In this document: positions 41,225 to 51,300 of the stretch, piece by piece | How the letters are laid out: each line of letters begins with the position of its first letter | How positions within the stretch are numbered: the first letter of the stretch is position 1 | Assembly (NCBI RefSeq): GCF_005144415.1 | Contig: NZ_SWJE01000008.1 | Span: 124,001 to 188,000 of the forward strand | Length of the DNA stretch: 64,000 nt | Origin: Trinickia terrae | GTDB lineage: Bacteria > Pseudomonadota > Gammaproteobacteria > Burkholderiales > Burkholderiaceae | Direction: 5' to 3' | Position numbers and translations under genes: made by a program | The notes under the pieces: model-generated | What the model was told of the DNA's origin: nothing | Databases searched by the model: none | The model's input: only the letters and a program-made list of their open reading frames with translations

Positions 41225-42301
41225 GTGCGTTCCCTCGTCAAGTGGACTTCCGCTGTTGCGGCAACCCTGGGTTTCGTGACTGGCGCCGCCCACGCCGCAA
41301 CCATCGTCTATGTCTCGAATGCGGACAGCCGGACCATCTCGGTCATGAAGCTGGACGAGGACACCGGCAAGCTCTCGTCGATCGAGGACGTGCCGGTGAC
41401 AGGCACGGTCATGCCGCTCACGGTCAGCCCCGACCGCAAATATCTGTTCGCCTCGCTGCGCTCGAAGCCCTATTCGGTCGCGAGCTTCCGCATCGAAGGC
41501 GATGGCCGGCTGACGCCGGTCGCCACGTCGCCGCTGCCCGAGAGCATGGCCAACCTGTCAACCGACCAGACCGGGCATTTCCTCTTCGCCGCGTCGTACG
41601 GCGGCAACCTGATCAGCGAAAGCCGCATCGCGCCGGACGGCGTCGTCGCGCCGGCCAATCTCGTCATTCCGACCAAGCCGAAGGCGCACGCGATCAAGAC
41701 CGATCCGTCGAACCGGTGGCTCTTCGCGACCAACCTCGGCGGCGACATCGTCATGCAGTGCCGCTTCGACGCGAAGACCGGCGCGATCACGCCAAACGAC
41801 CCGCCGACGCTCGACTTCCCCAGCAAGGCCGGGCCGCGGCACTTCGTGTTCCATCCGAACGGGCGCGTCGTCTACGTCGTCGACGAGCTCGACGGCAAGC
41901 TCGAAATGGCGGCGTTCGATCCGGAGCGCGGCACGCTCGCGATCCGCCAGACGGTTTCCGTGGTGCCGGCCGGCTTTTCCGGCACGCCCTGGGCCGCCGA
42001 CATTCACACCACGCCCGACGGCCGCTTTCTCTATGCTTCCGAGCGCACGTCGAGCACCTTGCTCGCCTATCGGATCGACGGGCCGGACGGCCGCTTGAGC
42101 ACGCTCGGCGAATACGCGACCGAGAAGCAGCCGCGCGCCTTTGCGATCGATTCGCCGGGACGCTACCTGCTGTCGGCGGGGCAGCTGTCGAATGCGGTCA
42201 GCGTCCACCGCATCGATCCGCAGACCGGCCAGCTCACGCGGCTCGGTTCGACCCTCGTCGGCAAGAACCCGTCGTGGGTCGAGATCGTCGACGTCAAATA
42301 A
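41225..42301 (+). CDS. Exported lactonase-family beta-propeller protein
   Basis: A 358-residue protein with an N-terminal signal peptide (to about residue 22, GAAHA) and a seven-bladed lactonase fold of the 6-phosphogluconolactonase (Pgl, PF10282-like) type. Repeated S-PD-x-K-YLF, FHPNGRVVYVVDE and TPDGRFLYASERTSSTL motifs mark the blades. With a signal peptide it probably acts in the periplasm on a sugar lactone, which would fit the upstream sugar-acid carrier. The start is a GTG with AGGAGA seven bases upstream; the open frame before it has no signal-like sequence. The exact substrate is unknown. Confidence 0.82.
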   Translation: MRSLVKWTSAVAATLGFVTGAAHAATIVYVSNADSRTISVMKLDEDTGKLSSIEDVPVTGTVMPLTVSPDRKYLFASLRSKPYSVASFRIEGDGRLTPVATSPLPESMANLSTDQTGHFLFAASYGGNLISESRIAPDGVVAPANLVIPTKPKAHAIKTDPSNRWLFATNLGGDIVMQCRFDAKTGAITPNDPPTLDFPSKAGPRHFVFHPNGRVVYVVDELDGKLEMAAFDPERGTLAIRQTVSVVPAGFSGTPWAADIHTTPDGRFLYASERTSSTLLAYRIDGPDGRLSTLGEYATEKQPRAFAIDSPGRYLLSAGQLSNAVSVHRIDPQTGQLTRLGSTLVGKNPSWVEIVDVK

Positions 42302-42325
42302 TCCATTCCCGTCCGGAAGCGCACC

Positions 42326-43882
42326 ATGAAAAACGTAGGCATACGCACGGGGCTGCTCGTCATCCTCGCGGTCTTTGCGGTGATGATCGTCGTCGGCGGC
42401 GTGGCGGGCATCGTTTCGCTGCACACCTCGAACCAGTCGACGACGCGCGTCCATGCGATCTCGGCGCAATGCATCCTGCTCAACGACGCGTACAAGGACA
42501 TGCAGCGCTCGCGCGCCGGCCTCGGGCGCGCCTACAGTTCGGCGCGTGAGCATCCGGGCTCGCCGCCGGACAGCAAAGCGCTCGACAGCGCGCAGGGCAA
42601 GCTCAAGACCTCGATGGCGGAGTTCCAGGCCTTTACCGAAGCGCCGCGCTTCGAGGGGCGCGATGAAGCGCTGCAGGAGACCATCGCGCAGGCGGCCCGC
42701 ACGCACATGCAGGTCGTGCAGCACGCCATCGATCTCTTGCGCGCCAACGATCCGGCCGGCTACGTGGCGCTCAACGACAAGGACGTGACGGACACCGGCG
42801 TTGCCTATTCGGCGGCGCTGGAGCGCTTCCAGAAGCAGGCGAACGAACTGGCGCAGGCCGAGACGGATCTCGGCAACGCGCGCTACGAACTGATTCTCAA
42901 GCTGGTGGTGCTCGGCGTGCTGCTCGCGCTCGCCTTGACCGTCGCGGTGCATTTCGCGCTGCGGCGGCTTGTCGTGACGCCGCTGACCGAGGCGGCGAGC
43001 CTCCTCAACAAAGTCGCGGACGGCGACCTGACCATCGCCATCGCGAGCGCCGGCAACAACGAAGTGGGCCGGCTGCTCGCCGCGATCGCGCGCATGAAGG
43101 AAGGGCTCACGGGCACGATGCGGCGGGTGCTCGACAGCTCCGGTTCGGTGAACATCAGCGCGCACGAAATCGCCGTGGGGAACATGGACCTGTCGTCGCG
43201 TACCGAGGAGCAATCGGCGGCATTGGAAGAGACGTCGGCCAGCATGAAAGAGCTGACCGAGACAGTCACGCTCAACGCCCAGAACGCCCGCCAGGCCAGC
43301 TCGCTCGCCGGCGACGCGGCGGAAATCGCGATGAAGAGCGGCGACGTGGTGCGCGGCGTGGTCTCGACGATGAACGACATCAGCAGCAGCTCGGCGCGGA
43401 TGGCCGACATCATCGGCACGATCGACGGCATCGCGTTCCAGACCAACATCCTCGCGCTGAACGCGGCCGTCGAGGCGGCGCGGGCCGGCGAGCAGGGGCG
43501 CGGCTTCGCCGTGGTCGCCGGCGAGGTGCGCGCGCTCGCGCAGCGCAGCGCGAGCGCGGCGCGCGAGATCAAGACCTTGATCGACGACTCGATCACCAAG
43601 GTCCAGTCGGGCAATTCGCTGGTGGCGCAAGCCGGTTCGTCGATCGACGAAACCGTCGAGGCGGTGCGGCGCGTGGCCGGCATCGTGCAGGAGATCTCGG
43701 CGGAATCGGAGGAGCAGGCGACCGGGATCGTGCAGATCGGCCAGGCTGTCGCGCAGATGGAGCAGGTGACGCAGCAGAATGCGGCGCTCGTCGAGCAGGC
43801 CGCGGCGGCGGCCGGATCGCTCGAAGAGCAGGCGCGTCAGCTCGAGGCGGTGGTGGCGTCGTTCAGGTTGGCGAGGGTTTGA
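42326..43882 (+). CDS. Methyl-accepting chemotaxis protein, Tar-like
   Basis: A 518-residue chemoreceptor. A membrane helix (about 9-31) precedes a periplasmic four-helix sensor domain (about 32-190) of the TarH type. Then come a second membrane helix (about 190-212), a HAMP domain (about 213-265), and the long signalling coiled coil whose hairpin tip reads [20 protein letters not shown] near residue 370. Methylation-site regions flank it ([14 protein letters not shown]). There is no C-terminal pentapeptide for CheR docking. It starts 24 bp after the lactonase gene in the same direction, so it may sense the same type of compound, but this is only a guess from position. Confidence 0.92.
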   Translation: MKNVGIRTGLLVILAVFAVMIVVGGVAGIVSLHTSNQSTTRVHAISAQCILLNDAYKDMQRSRAGLGRAYSSAREHPGSPPDSKALDSAQGKLKTSMAEFQAFTEAPRFEGRDEALQETIAQAARTHMQVVQHAIDLLRANDPAGYVALNDKDVTDTGVAYSAALERFQKQANELAQAETDLGNARYELILKLVVLGVLLALALTVAVHFALRRLVVTPLTEAASLLNKVADGDLTIAIASAGNNEVGRLLAAIARMKEGLTGTMRRVLDSSGSVNISAHEIAVGNMDLSSRTEEQSAALEETSASMKELTETVTLNAQNARQASSLAGDAAEIAMKSGDVVRGVVSTMNDISSSSARMADIIGTIDGIAFQTNILALNAAVEAARAGEQGRGFAVVAGEVRALAQRSASAAREIKTLIDDSITKVQSGNSLVAQAGSSIDETVEAVRRVAGIVQEISAESEEQATGIVQIGQAVAQMEQVTQQNAALVEQAAAAAGSLEEQARQLEAVVASFRLARV

Positions 43883-43942
43883 ACGCGTTAGGCCATGACG
43901 GGTTGCTGAATACGCGCTGGCTATAATCGCGACAACGCATCA

Positions 43943-44209
43943 TCATGCGGCCAGCATTCCCGTCAATTTCGGCATCGTGGCCACGATGCCCAGTTGCTGG
44001 GCTTCTCGACTCGCGATTTGCAGCGCGCTCCACCTCGCTGCGTCGCGCGTCAGCAGCCAATCACTCGATCGCACGATCCATTGCACGTGATGCGTGACCC
44101 AGCGGCAGCTCTGAGCCTGCGTGCATGCCGAGAGCTGCCGCGCGTATCGATTGGCTCGTTCGTGGTCCGCCATCATCAGGCTCGTTTCGGCGGCGGCCAC
44201 CGCCTTCAT
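43943..44209 (-). CDS. Small hypothetical protein
   Basis: An 88-codon frame with an even, protein-like composition (SCTQAQSCRWVTHHVQW, then ARWSALQIASREAQQLGI). It lies 83 bp after the end of the amidoligase-like gene on the same strand. It has no clear ribosome site and no recognised family, and the frame stays open about 60 bases upstream of this ATG. It could be the end of a larger gene broken by a frameshift or a chance frame. Nothing else is seen between 43883 and 44292. Confidence 0.35.
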   Translation of the reverse strand: MKAVAAAETSLMMADHERANRYARQLSACTQAQSCRWVTHHVQWIVRSSDWLLTRDAARWSALQIASREAQQLGIVATMPKLTGMLAA

Positions 44210-44292
44210 GCGCTGGACGCGCGTTTCGGCAAAGACCGATGATCTGCTGGCGGCATTCCTTCGGTAGGGAGGTCACTCATCGCTATCAGGTT

Positions 44293-45555
44293 CTATAGAT
44301 ATTTGTGAATCTTCGTATCTTCGAAAAATTTGGCGATTATTTTGTTGACGGCGTTTATATTTGGCGTTGGCTTAAACCCAGCAGAAGCGAGCCGCTTATT
44401 ATGGGAATCCGACTTGTCAAAGTGCATCTTCAGATCCACGCACATCAATTTGCGCTTCACCCGTATCAATTCCCGCTGCCCTGGCGCGGACGAAAATGCG
44501 GGATGATTTTCCCATGGTATGAATGCGCGGGACCATCGATGATACAGCGTGACTTGATCCGTGACTGCCTGGTCTCTAGTGGGAGTGAGCAACTCCTTAG
44601 CCTCCACCATTAATCTCTCCATCAGCCCGGGCGGAGCATCGGGCCGAGAATCGTAAAATTGAAAGTGATCCAGCAGAGAAAATTGATTGACGTTTTCCGG
44701 CCTGCTTCTTTTCACGTGCACGTCGCTGGCAGTCAGCGCACCAAGATGCCCGACCAACCGGTTCAAAAATGATTTGAAGCGATCCCAGTTATTTGTCCAA
44801 CCTTCTCGTATCTCAAACCCGATCTTGTTATCGCCGTAGATATCTCGAAGCCCCACGAAATTGTATTTTTGAGGGCCGCCCATTTGTCCCGCACTCAGTG
44901 GCTTGTCGAGCGTCACATTGAAATCAAGCATGCCAGCGACGTCATTCGGCGTATTGGGAGAATTACCCACCACCCGACTCGTGAAATTTTCGTTTTGATT
45001 GGCAGCATCCTTCATTGCAGCGTAATCGTTCAATAGTGTAAACAAGGAGGCAATATATCCATTCCAAGCCTGTTTGTCGGTGCCCGGTTTATCGAAAACC
45101 ACGTGAACGTGAAAACCAACCACCTGTGCGCGTCGATCGGTATCCGCCAGCCAAGCGCGAGCCACATCGAGTTGCGCCGAAAAAAGCTGATCTACCGTGA
45201 TGCCTCCTGTGGGCGTCGCATTGACTTCCCATGTTCGCGGGTCCGCCTCCTCTTTCAGGGCTGGCTGTAAATAGACAGGCGCATCCGCACGCCGAACAAA
45301 GTTGCTCCATCGAAGCGCCCCGGTTCCCCATGTCCCACTCGTTAATCGTGCGCTGATTACCTTGGATCGAGCCTCGAAATTGAGCGCTTCCCACTCACTC
45401 CGCGTTAATGAGATCGCGGCGAGCAACGCCTCACCAGGCTCATACCAATTCAGGACTTTGAGCGTCGTGCCTTCGAGTTCCCAGCCAAAAGTGATGGGGG
45501 CGCCCCATTGCGTGCTTGGCATATCAGCTCCGTTTTTTCTTTTGCGCAGACGCAT
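44293..45555 (-). CDS. Possible amidoligase-like (glutamine-synthetase-fold) orphan
   Basis: A 420-residue cytoplasmic protein without a clear family match. Several features recall the putative amidoligase family: a G-W-E-L-E segment close to the N-terminus (about residue 25), a GFHVHVVF motif in the middle where amidoligases have H-x-H-[VI], and a later GFEIREG segment. These enzymes form amide bonds using ATP. The match is weak and the gene has no helpful partner. The ATG at 45555 has GGAGG five bases upstream; an ATG eleven codons on also has a GGAG. Base composition is lower in G+C than the flanking genes, which suggests transfer. Confidence 0.55.
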   Translation of the reverse strand: MRLRKRKNGADMPSTQWGAPITFGWELEGTTLKVLNWYEPGEALLAAISLTRSEWEALNFEARSKVISARLTSGTWGTGALRWSNFVRRADAPVYLQPALKEEADPRTWEVNATPTGGITVDQLFSAQLDVARAWLADTDRRAQVVGFHVHVVFDKPGTDKQAWNGYIASLFTLLNDYAAMKDAANQNENFTSRVVGNSPNTPNDVAGMLDFNVTLDKPLSAGQMGGPQKYNFVGLRDIYGDNKIGFEIREGWTNNWDRFKSFLNRLVGHLGALTASDVHVKRSRPENVNQFSLLDHFQFYDSRPDAPPGLMERLMVEAKELLTPTRDQAVTDQVTLYHRWSRAFIPWENHPAFSSAPGQRELIRVKRKLMCVDLKMHFDKSDSHNKRLASAGFKPTPNINAVNKIIAKFFEDTKIHKYL

Positions 45556-45810
45556 GATGCTGCCTCCGCAGAGGTATTTCAACCGCCTGCTAATGCAGGC
45601 CGACGCCATACGGTGTAGCGACAGTCGGATCGACGCCACATAAACGGCCGTAGTTAAAGTCAAGCGATCGCTCGCCCACGCTGATGCTGTTGCTTCGCGG
45701 GATTTTCAGGAGGGTGAAGTTGACCCGCCAAAACGGACACCTATTCTCTTTGTGAGGAGGTGCCGAAATGAGCAAGCATCGTACGCTGTCTCCGCGGCAT
45801 GCAGCGCCCG

Positions 45811-46116
45811 CTATTTCCACTTCGACCCGAGCCTCTCCAACCCGGCTTTCTGCAGGTCTTCCGGTACCATCACGACGCGAAACTCGCAGTCGGCGTTGAA
45901 TTTGAGAAACCACGGCTCAGCAAACGCGGGAATCTGCGACGGCTCATCGAGGTTGATGACGAGGATGGCCCCGCGTGCTCCGCTTTGCTCCGTAAAATAG
46001 GCGGCTTCCGGTTTCGTCTCTTCAAGTATCTTCGCCATCACTTCCCCGATGGTGCCGTCGCGTACAAAAGCATTGAATGGCTCGTGGGGAATTCGTATGT
46101 TGAGAAGCATGCGCAT
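45811..46116 (-). CDS. Small conserved hypothetical protein (ferredoxin-like fold suspected)
   Basis: A 101-residue protein (MRMLLNIRIPHEPFN start) with alternating strand and helix segments. Its length and a strong beta-strand pattern in the middle (GAILVINLDE) are like small dimeric alpha-beta-barrel or muconolactone-isomerase-type proteins. No catalytic motif is seen. A GGAGA ribosome site precedes the ATG. It ends 255 bp from the amidoligase-like gene; that gap (45556-45810) holds no gene I can support. Confidence 0.65.
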   Translation of the reverse strand: MRMLLNIRIPHEPFNAFVRDGTIGEVMAKILEETKPEAAYFTEQSGARGAILVINLDEPSQIPAFAEPWFLKFNADCEFRVVMVPEDLQKAGLERLGSKWK

Positions 46117-46291
46117 GGTCGTTCTCCTTGCCTTGGGGCCTTGAAAGAACTCTTCAAGTCTTCAAGCATAGGAGATCCCCGATGCTCATTTAGTGGCCTC
46201 GGCAACACTCCCTGCGTATTGGTGCGCAACGGTACTGAGCATCGGAAACCAGTGAATCGACGCGGAGCGGCCAACAAGCGCAAGGCGCCAT

Positions 46292-47560
46292 CTAGCCACT
46301 CGCCGAGGACAGCTCCATGCGCTTTCGCTGCAGGAACCGGCGCACGGCCGGATCGGGCTCCAGGCCAATCGCGAGATCGTACGCGCCGAGCGCTTCGGCC
46401 GTCGCGCCAGCACGTGCGAGCAGATCGGCGCGCACGGCCCAGTACGGCTGATAGTCGGCCAGCCGCGGATCGTCCGCATACGGCGCGAGCGCGTCGAGTG
46501 CCGCCTGCGGGCCGTCCCGTTCCGCCAGCGCGATCGCGCGGTTCACCGCGACCACCGGCGACGCCGCGATCGCGAAGAGCGCATCGTAGAGCCGCACGAT
46601 CTCGTCCCAGTTCGGGCGATGCGTCCGGCAGCGGTGCACGTGCGCAGACTGCAGCGCGGCCTCGAGCTGAAAGCGTCCGATTGTGTTGAATGCGCTCGCG
46701 CGCCGCAGCAGTGCGTTGGCTGCATCGATCATCGGCGCGTTCCAGGTCGCCGGATCCTGATTCGAGAGCGGCACGTAGTCGCCGGCCGCATCGCGTCGCG
46801 CATCGCGCCTCGCCTGCGCATACAGCATCAGCGCGAGCAGACCAAGCGTCTCTGGCTCCTCGGGCAGCAGCTCGACGAGCAGTTGCGCAAGAAACAGCGC
46901 CTCGCCGGCGAGATCGCGCCGCACGGTATCGCCGCCGGCCGGGTCAGTCCACCCTTGCGCATACGCCGCGTAGACCGCTTCCAGCACCGAAGCGAGACGG
47001 CCGGGCAACTCCTCGCGCTCGGGCACGCTGAACGGAATGCCCGCGTCGCGGATCTTGTTCTTCGCCCGCACGAGGCGCTTGCTCATCGCGGCGGGCGACA
47101 TCAGGAACGCGGACGCGATCGTCTTCGCTTCGAGCCCCAGCACCACCTGCAGCATCAGCGGCGTGCGAATCGCAGCCTCGAGCGCGGGGTGCGTGCACGC
47201 GAACAGCAGCGCAAGACGCCGGTCGGGCAACGCGCCGGCTTCACGCTCGTCGATTTCGTCGGCGAGGATCGCGAGCTGGTTCGCCACTTCAGCGCCGACC
47301 CAGCGATGGCGCGCGCCGTCGATTGCCCGGCGGCGCGCAACCGTCATCAGCCACGCTTCGGGATTCGCGGGGCAGCCGCGCTGCGGCCAGTCCGCGAGCG
47401 CGGCCGCGAACGCGTCGGCCAGCGCGTCCTCGGCCGCGGCAACGTCGCGCGTGCGCATCGCCAGCAGCGCGACGAGCTTGCCGTAGCTGCGGCGAGCGAC
47501 CGCCTCGGCAATCGAATGCGCGGCGCCGTCAGCGTCACGATCGCCGCCGGACAGACTCAT
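46292..47560 (-). CDS. ECF42-type RNA polymerase sigma factor with C-terminal extension
   Basis: A 422-residue protein. The first 180 residues carry sigma regions 2 and 4 of the ECF type (AEDALADAFAAALADWP, EAWLMTVARRRAIDGARH, and the region 4 helix ASAFLMSPAAMSKRLVRAK). The remaining 230 residues are a helical, TPR-like extension ending with AYDLAIGLEPDPAVRRFLQRKR. This layout is that of the ECF42 group, whose members are encoded next to DGPF/YCII-domain proteins, as here, and for which the extension is thought to replace an anti-sigma factor. The ATG overlaps the stop of the partner gene (ATGA). Confidence 0.88.
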   Translation of the reverse strand: MSLSGGDRDADGAAHSIAEAVARRSYGKLVALLAMRTRDVAAAEDALADAFAAALADWPQRGCPANPEAWLMTVARRRAIDGARHRWVGAEVANQLAILADEIDEREAGALPDRRLALLFACTHPALEAAIRTPLMLQVVLGLEAKTIASAFLMSPAAMSKRLVRAKNKIRDAGIPFSVPEREELPGRLASVLEAVYAAYAQGWTDPAGGDTVRRDLAGEALFLAQLLVELLPEEPETLGLLALMLYAQARRDARRDAAGDYVPLSNQDPATWNAPMIDAANALLRRASAFNTIGRFQLEAALQSAHVHRCRTHRPNWDEIVRLYDALFAIAASPVVAVNRAIALAERDGPQAALDALAPYADDPRLADYQPYWAVRADLLARAGATAEALGAYDLAIGLEPDPAVRRFLQRKRMELSSASG

Positions 47561-47928
47561 GGAGCCGATGGCGCATCGTAGGGGGCGGTCCAGACCGGGC
47601 GCACTTCCATGATGCCGTGCCCCGCGCCGGGACAACGCGACGCCCACGCGATCGCCGCGTCCAGGTTGGGCACGTCGATCAGGAAGTAGCCGGCGAGTTG
47701 CTCCTTCGAATCGGAATACGGTCCGTCGAGCACCTGCGGCTTGCCGTCGACGAGCCGCACCGTGGTGGCCGTGTTCGTGTGCTGCAGCCGGTTGCCGCCC
47801 ACCAGCGCCTCCGCCTTTGTCAACGCTTCCGAGTACGCCTGATACGCGGCGACGCCTTGCTGCCGCTCGCTGTCGCTCATCTGGTTCCAGCGGTTTTCTT
47901 GCGAATAGATCATCAACAGGTATTGCAT
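47557..47928 (-). CDS. DGPF/YCII-domain partner protein of the ECF42 sigma factor
   Basis: A 123-residue YCII-like protein: MQYLLMIY start, a helical stretch (EALTKAEALVGG), and the family motif in the form DGPYSDSKEQLAGYFLIDV (the DGPF motif with KE-x-L-x-G). The end reads IMEVRPVW. Its biochemical role is unknown; it is the standard companion of ECF42 sigma factors. The ATG at 47928 is chosen for the GGAGG six bases upstream and because homologues begin with MQYLL; an open frame continues upstream. It is the first gene of the pair and overlaps the sigma gene by four bases. Confidence 0.88.
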   Translation of the reverse strand: MQYLLMIYSQENRWNQMSDSERQQGVAAYQAYSEALTKAEALVGGNRLQHTNTATTVRLVDGKPQVLDGPYSDSKEQLAGYFLIDVPNLDAAIAWASRCPGAGHGIMEVRPVWTAPYDAPSAP

Positions 47929-48219
47929 ATGAGCCTCCGTCATGGGGTCGAGGCGGACGAATGACATCGGGCCGCCATCACAATGTCGCGCGGGCCGCAT
48001 GCCGATGGACAGGATGCGGCGAAAAAAATTTCGGCGATATGCAGGCACAGCGCGCACGCATTGGGTGCTGCGTCGCACCATGCGCGTGCCGCCTTGCATT
48101 GAAATGCATCGTTAAAAGACGGGCCGAGCCCTCAGGAAATACGCCCAATCCCCGTTGATTCCCGCGCCCAGCCCCGAATCGCCAAGACTGGCGCGGAATT
48201 TGCATTTCGCAACCCGTCA

Positions 48220-48292
48220 GGACCAACGCTGGTCCGGACAGTGGAATTGCGGAACCCGTGTTGGGGAAAGTAGTACAGGGCAACGGCGTCCT
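48220..48292 (+). promoter_or_regulatory. ANTAR-type antitermination leader: two A1/G4 hexaloop hairpins
   Basis: Hairpin P1 is GGACC (48220-48224), loop AACGCT (48225-48230), GGTCC (48231-48235). Hairpin P2 is AGGGC (48277-48281), loop AACGGC (48282-48287), GTCCT (48288-48292), with one G-T pair. Both loops have six bases with A at position 1 and G at position 4, the defining pattern of targets bound by ANTAR-domain antiterminators such as NasR and EutV. The 3' arm of P2 is also the 5' arm of the terminator at 48286-48336, as the known mechanism demands. Confidence 0.72.
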
Positions 48293-48336
48293 CAAATCCG
48301 GTCATCAGACCGGGTTTGAAGGACGCTTTTTTATTT
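48286..48336 (+). terminator. Intrinsic terminator in the nitrate reductase leader
   Basis: A long imperfect stem runs from GCGTCCT (48286-48292) to AGGACGC (48320-48326), with an inner CCGGTC/GACCGG stem and an ATCA loop. A run of T with one A follows (48327-48336). It ends 12 bases before the ATG of the nitrate reductase gene, so it would stop transcription unless the overlapping P2 hairpin forms. Confidence 0.82.
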
Positions 48337-48348
48337 TCTGAAGAGCGA

Positions 48349-51300
48349 ATGACCGGCAAGACCGTCGATACCGTTTGCCCGTACTGTGGCGTTGGCTGCG
48401 GGATGACCCTGCACGTCGAGAACAATCAGGTCGTCAAGATCTCGGGGAACGCGGAGCATCCGTCCAACTTCGGGCGGCTCTGCACCAAGGGTTCGTCGGC
48501 GCATGTCGCGCTGCGCAAGTCGGGGCGCCTCGAGAATGCGTTCGTCCGTCACGCCCGCGATCAGGATCCCGTTCCGGCGCCGATGGCCGAGGCGCTCGAC
48601 GACACCGCGCGCCGCCTGCGCGCGATCCTCGACGCGCACGGCCCGGACGCGCTCTCGTTCTACGTCTCGGGCCAGATGTCGATCGAGGCGCAGTACCTCG
48701 TCAACAAGCTCGCCAAGGGCTATGTCGGCACCAACAACATCGAGTCGAACTCGCGGCTGTGCATGGCGAGCGCCGGCAGCGGCTACAAGCTCTCGCTCGG
48801 CGCCGACGGGCCGCCCGGCTCCTATCAGGACTTCGACCGCGCCAACCTGTTCTTCGTGATCGGCGCCAACATGGCCGACTGCCATCCGATCCTGTTCCTG
48901 CGCATGATGGATCGCGTGAAAGCAGGGGCGAAGCTGATCGTCGTGGACCCGCGCCGCAACGCGACCGCCGAGAAAGCGGATCTCTTCATGCAGATCCGGC
49001 CGGGCACCGATCTCGCGCTCCTCAACGGCCTCTTGCATCTGCTGCACAAGAACGGCCACACCGACGCCGCGTTCATCGCCGAGCACACGGAAGGCTGGGA
49101 CGAGATGCCGGGCTTCCTCGACGACTACTCGCCGGAGAAGGTCGCCGAGATCACCGGCATCGCCGAGGCCGACATCCGCCAGGCGGCGCAATGGATCGGC
49201 GAGGCGCGCGAATGGATGAGCTGCTGGACCATGGGCCTCAACCAGAGCACGCACGGCACCTGGAACACGAACGCGATCTGCAATCTCCATCTCGCCACCG
49301 GCAAGATCTGCCGCCCCGGCAGCGGCCCGTTCTCGCTGACCGGGCAGCCCAACGCGATGGGCGGCCGCGAGATGGGCTACATGGGGCCGGGCTTGCCCGG
49401 CCAGCGCTCGGTGCTCGTCGACGAAGACCGCGCGTTCGTCGAGGACGTGTGGGGTGTCGAGCGCGGCACGCTCAAGACCTCGCTGGGCAAAGGCACTGTC
49501 GATATGTTCTCGCGCATGGCCGCGGGCGAGATCAAGGCGTGCTGGATCATCTGCACCAATCCGGCGGCGACCGTCGCGAACCGGCAGACCGTCACGGCCG
49601 CGCTGCGCGCCGCCGAGCTCGTGATCGCGCAAGACGCGTTCCTCGACACCGAGACCAACCGCTACGCCGACGTGCTCCTGCCGGGCGCGCTCTGGGCCGA
49701 GGCCGAGGGCGTCATGATCAACTCCGAGCGCAACATGACGCTGATGCAAAAGGCGATCGACCCGCCCGGCGAAGCGATGCCCGACTGGCAGATCATTGCG
49801 AGCGTCGCTTGCAAGATGGGCTTTGCCGATGGGTTCAGCTATGCGTCGGCGGAAGAGGTGTTCGAGGAGATCGCGCGCTTCTCGAACCCGAAGACCGGCT
49901 ACGACCTGCGCGGCGCGAGTCACCGCAAGCTGCGCGAGACGCCCCTGCAATGGCCTTGCGCGCCGGATGGCGCGAGCGACCGCAACCCGATCCGCTACCT
50001 GAACGACGGTGTGAGCCAGACGCTCAAGGAACGCCCGGACGGCAGCCGGCCGCGCCTCGTCTTCGCGACGCCGCACGGCAAGGGCGTGTTCTTCGCGCGC
50101 CCGCACGTCGAGCCTGCCGAGATGCCCGACGAGACGTTTCCCGTCGTCCTCAACACGGGCCGGCTCCAGCATCAGTGGCACACGATGACGAAGACCGGCA
50201 AGGTCGCGATGCTCAACAAGCTCAATCCGGGGCCGTTCGTCGAGATCCATCCCGAGGACGCCGCGGCGCTCGGCATCGCGGACAAGGGCCGCGTCGAGAT
50301 CCGCTCGCGTCGCGGACGCGCGCTCTTGCCGGCGCGCGTGACCGACCGCGTGCGTCCCGGCAACTGCTTCGCGCCGATGCACTGGAACGACGTGTTCGGC
50401 GACGACCTGTGCATCAACGCGGTCACGAGCGATGCCATCGATCCGGTCTCGCAGCAGCCCGAGCTCAAGTTTTGCGCGGTGGCGTTGAGCCCGGTTGCAG
50501 CCGACGAAGCCCCGTCGCTCGCCCAGGACGACGCGCCGGCCGCCGCTCGCGCGGAACGATCTCATGCGGAGGCTGTGCAACCAGCCGCCAACGCCGCCGA
50601 AGCCACTCATACGCATACGCCCCAGGAACTCGACATGTCCCGTATCGATGCGCTTGCCGCGCTTGTCAATGTCAGCGAAGTCGCTGCGCCGCAGTTGAGC
50701 GACGCGGAACGTGTCTACCTGGCCGGTTTCGTCAGCGGGCTGCGCTCGTCGAAAGGCGCCGAGGGGGCGGGCGTGCCCGTGCTGCCGCTGAGCGCGCCGT
50801 TTCCCGCCGCCACCCGGGCCTGGCTCGACGGGCTGCTCGCGGGCCTGTTCAGCCGCAGCGGCGGCGCGCCGAGTGCGCCTGCGCTGGCAGCGCCGGCCGC
50901 CGTCTCCGCCTCCGCCGTCGTGGAAGAGCACTCGCCCGGCGTGCGGATCGCGCACACGCGTCCGAAGGTCGTGCTGCTGTGGGCGTCGCAAACGGGGAAT
51001 GTCGAATCGCTGGTCGAGCGCTATGCCACGCAGTTGATGCAATCGGGCTTCGAGATCCGGGCCACGTGCATGGCCGATTTCGCTGTCGCCGGTCTCGAGA
51101 AAGCGCACTACGTGCTGCTCATGACGAGCACCTTCGGCGACGGTGACCCGCCCGACAACGGCCAGGATTTCTGGGCCGCGCTGAAGGCCGAGAGCGCTCC
51201 GCGTCTCGCCGCGCTGCGCTACGCGGTGCTCGCGTTCGGCGACCGCAACTACGATCAGTTCTGCGGGCACGGCCGCAATCTCGACGCGCGCTTCGCGGAG

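Noticed and set aside
45590-45810. Possible insertion-sequence remnant (a GGTGTCCGTTTTGGCGGGTC-like text on one strand)
   Set aside because: Looks like text seen near some transposase genes, but no inverted ends, target repeat or transposase frame could be found.
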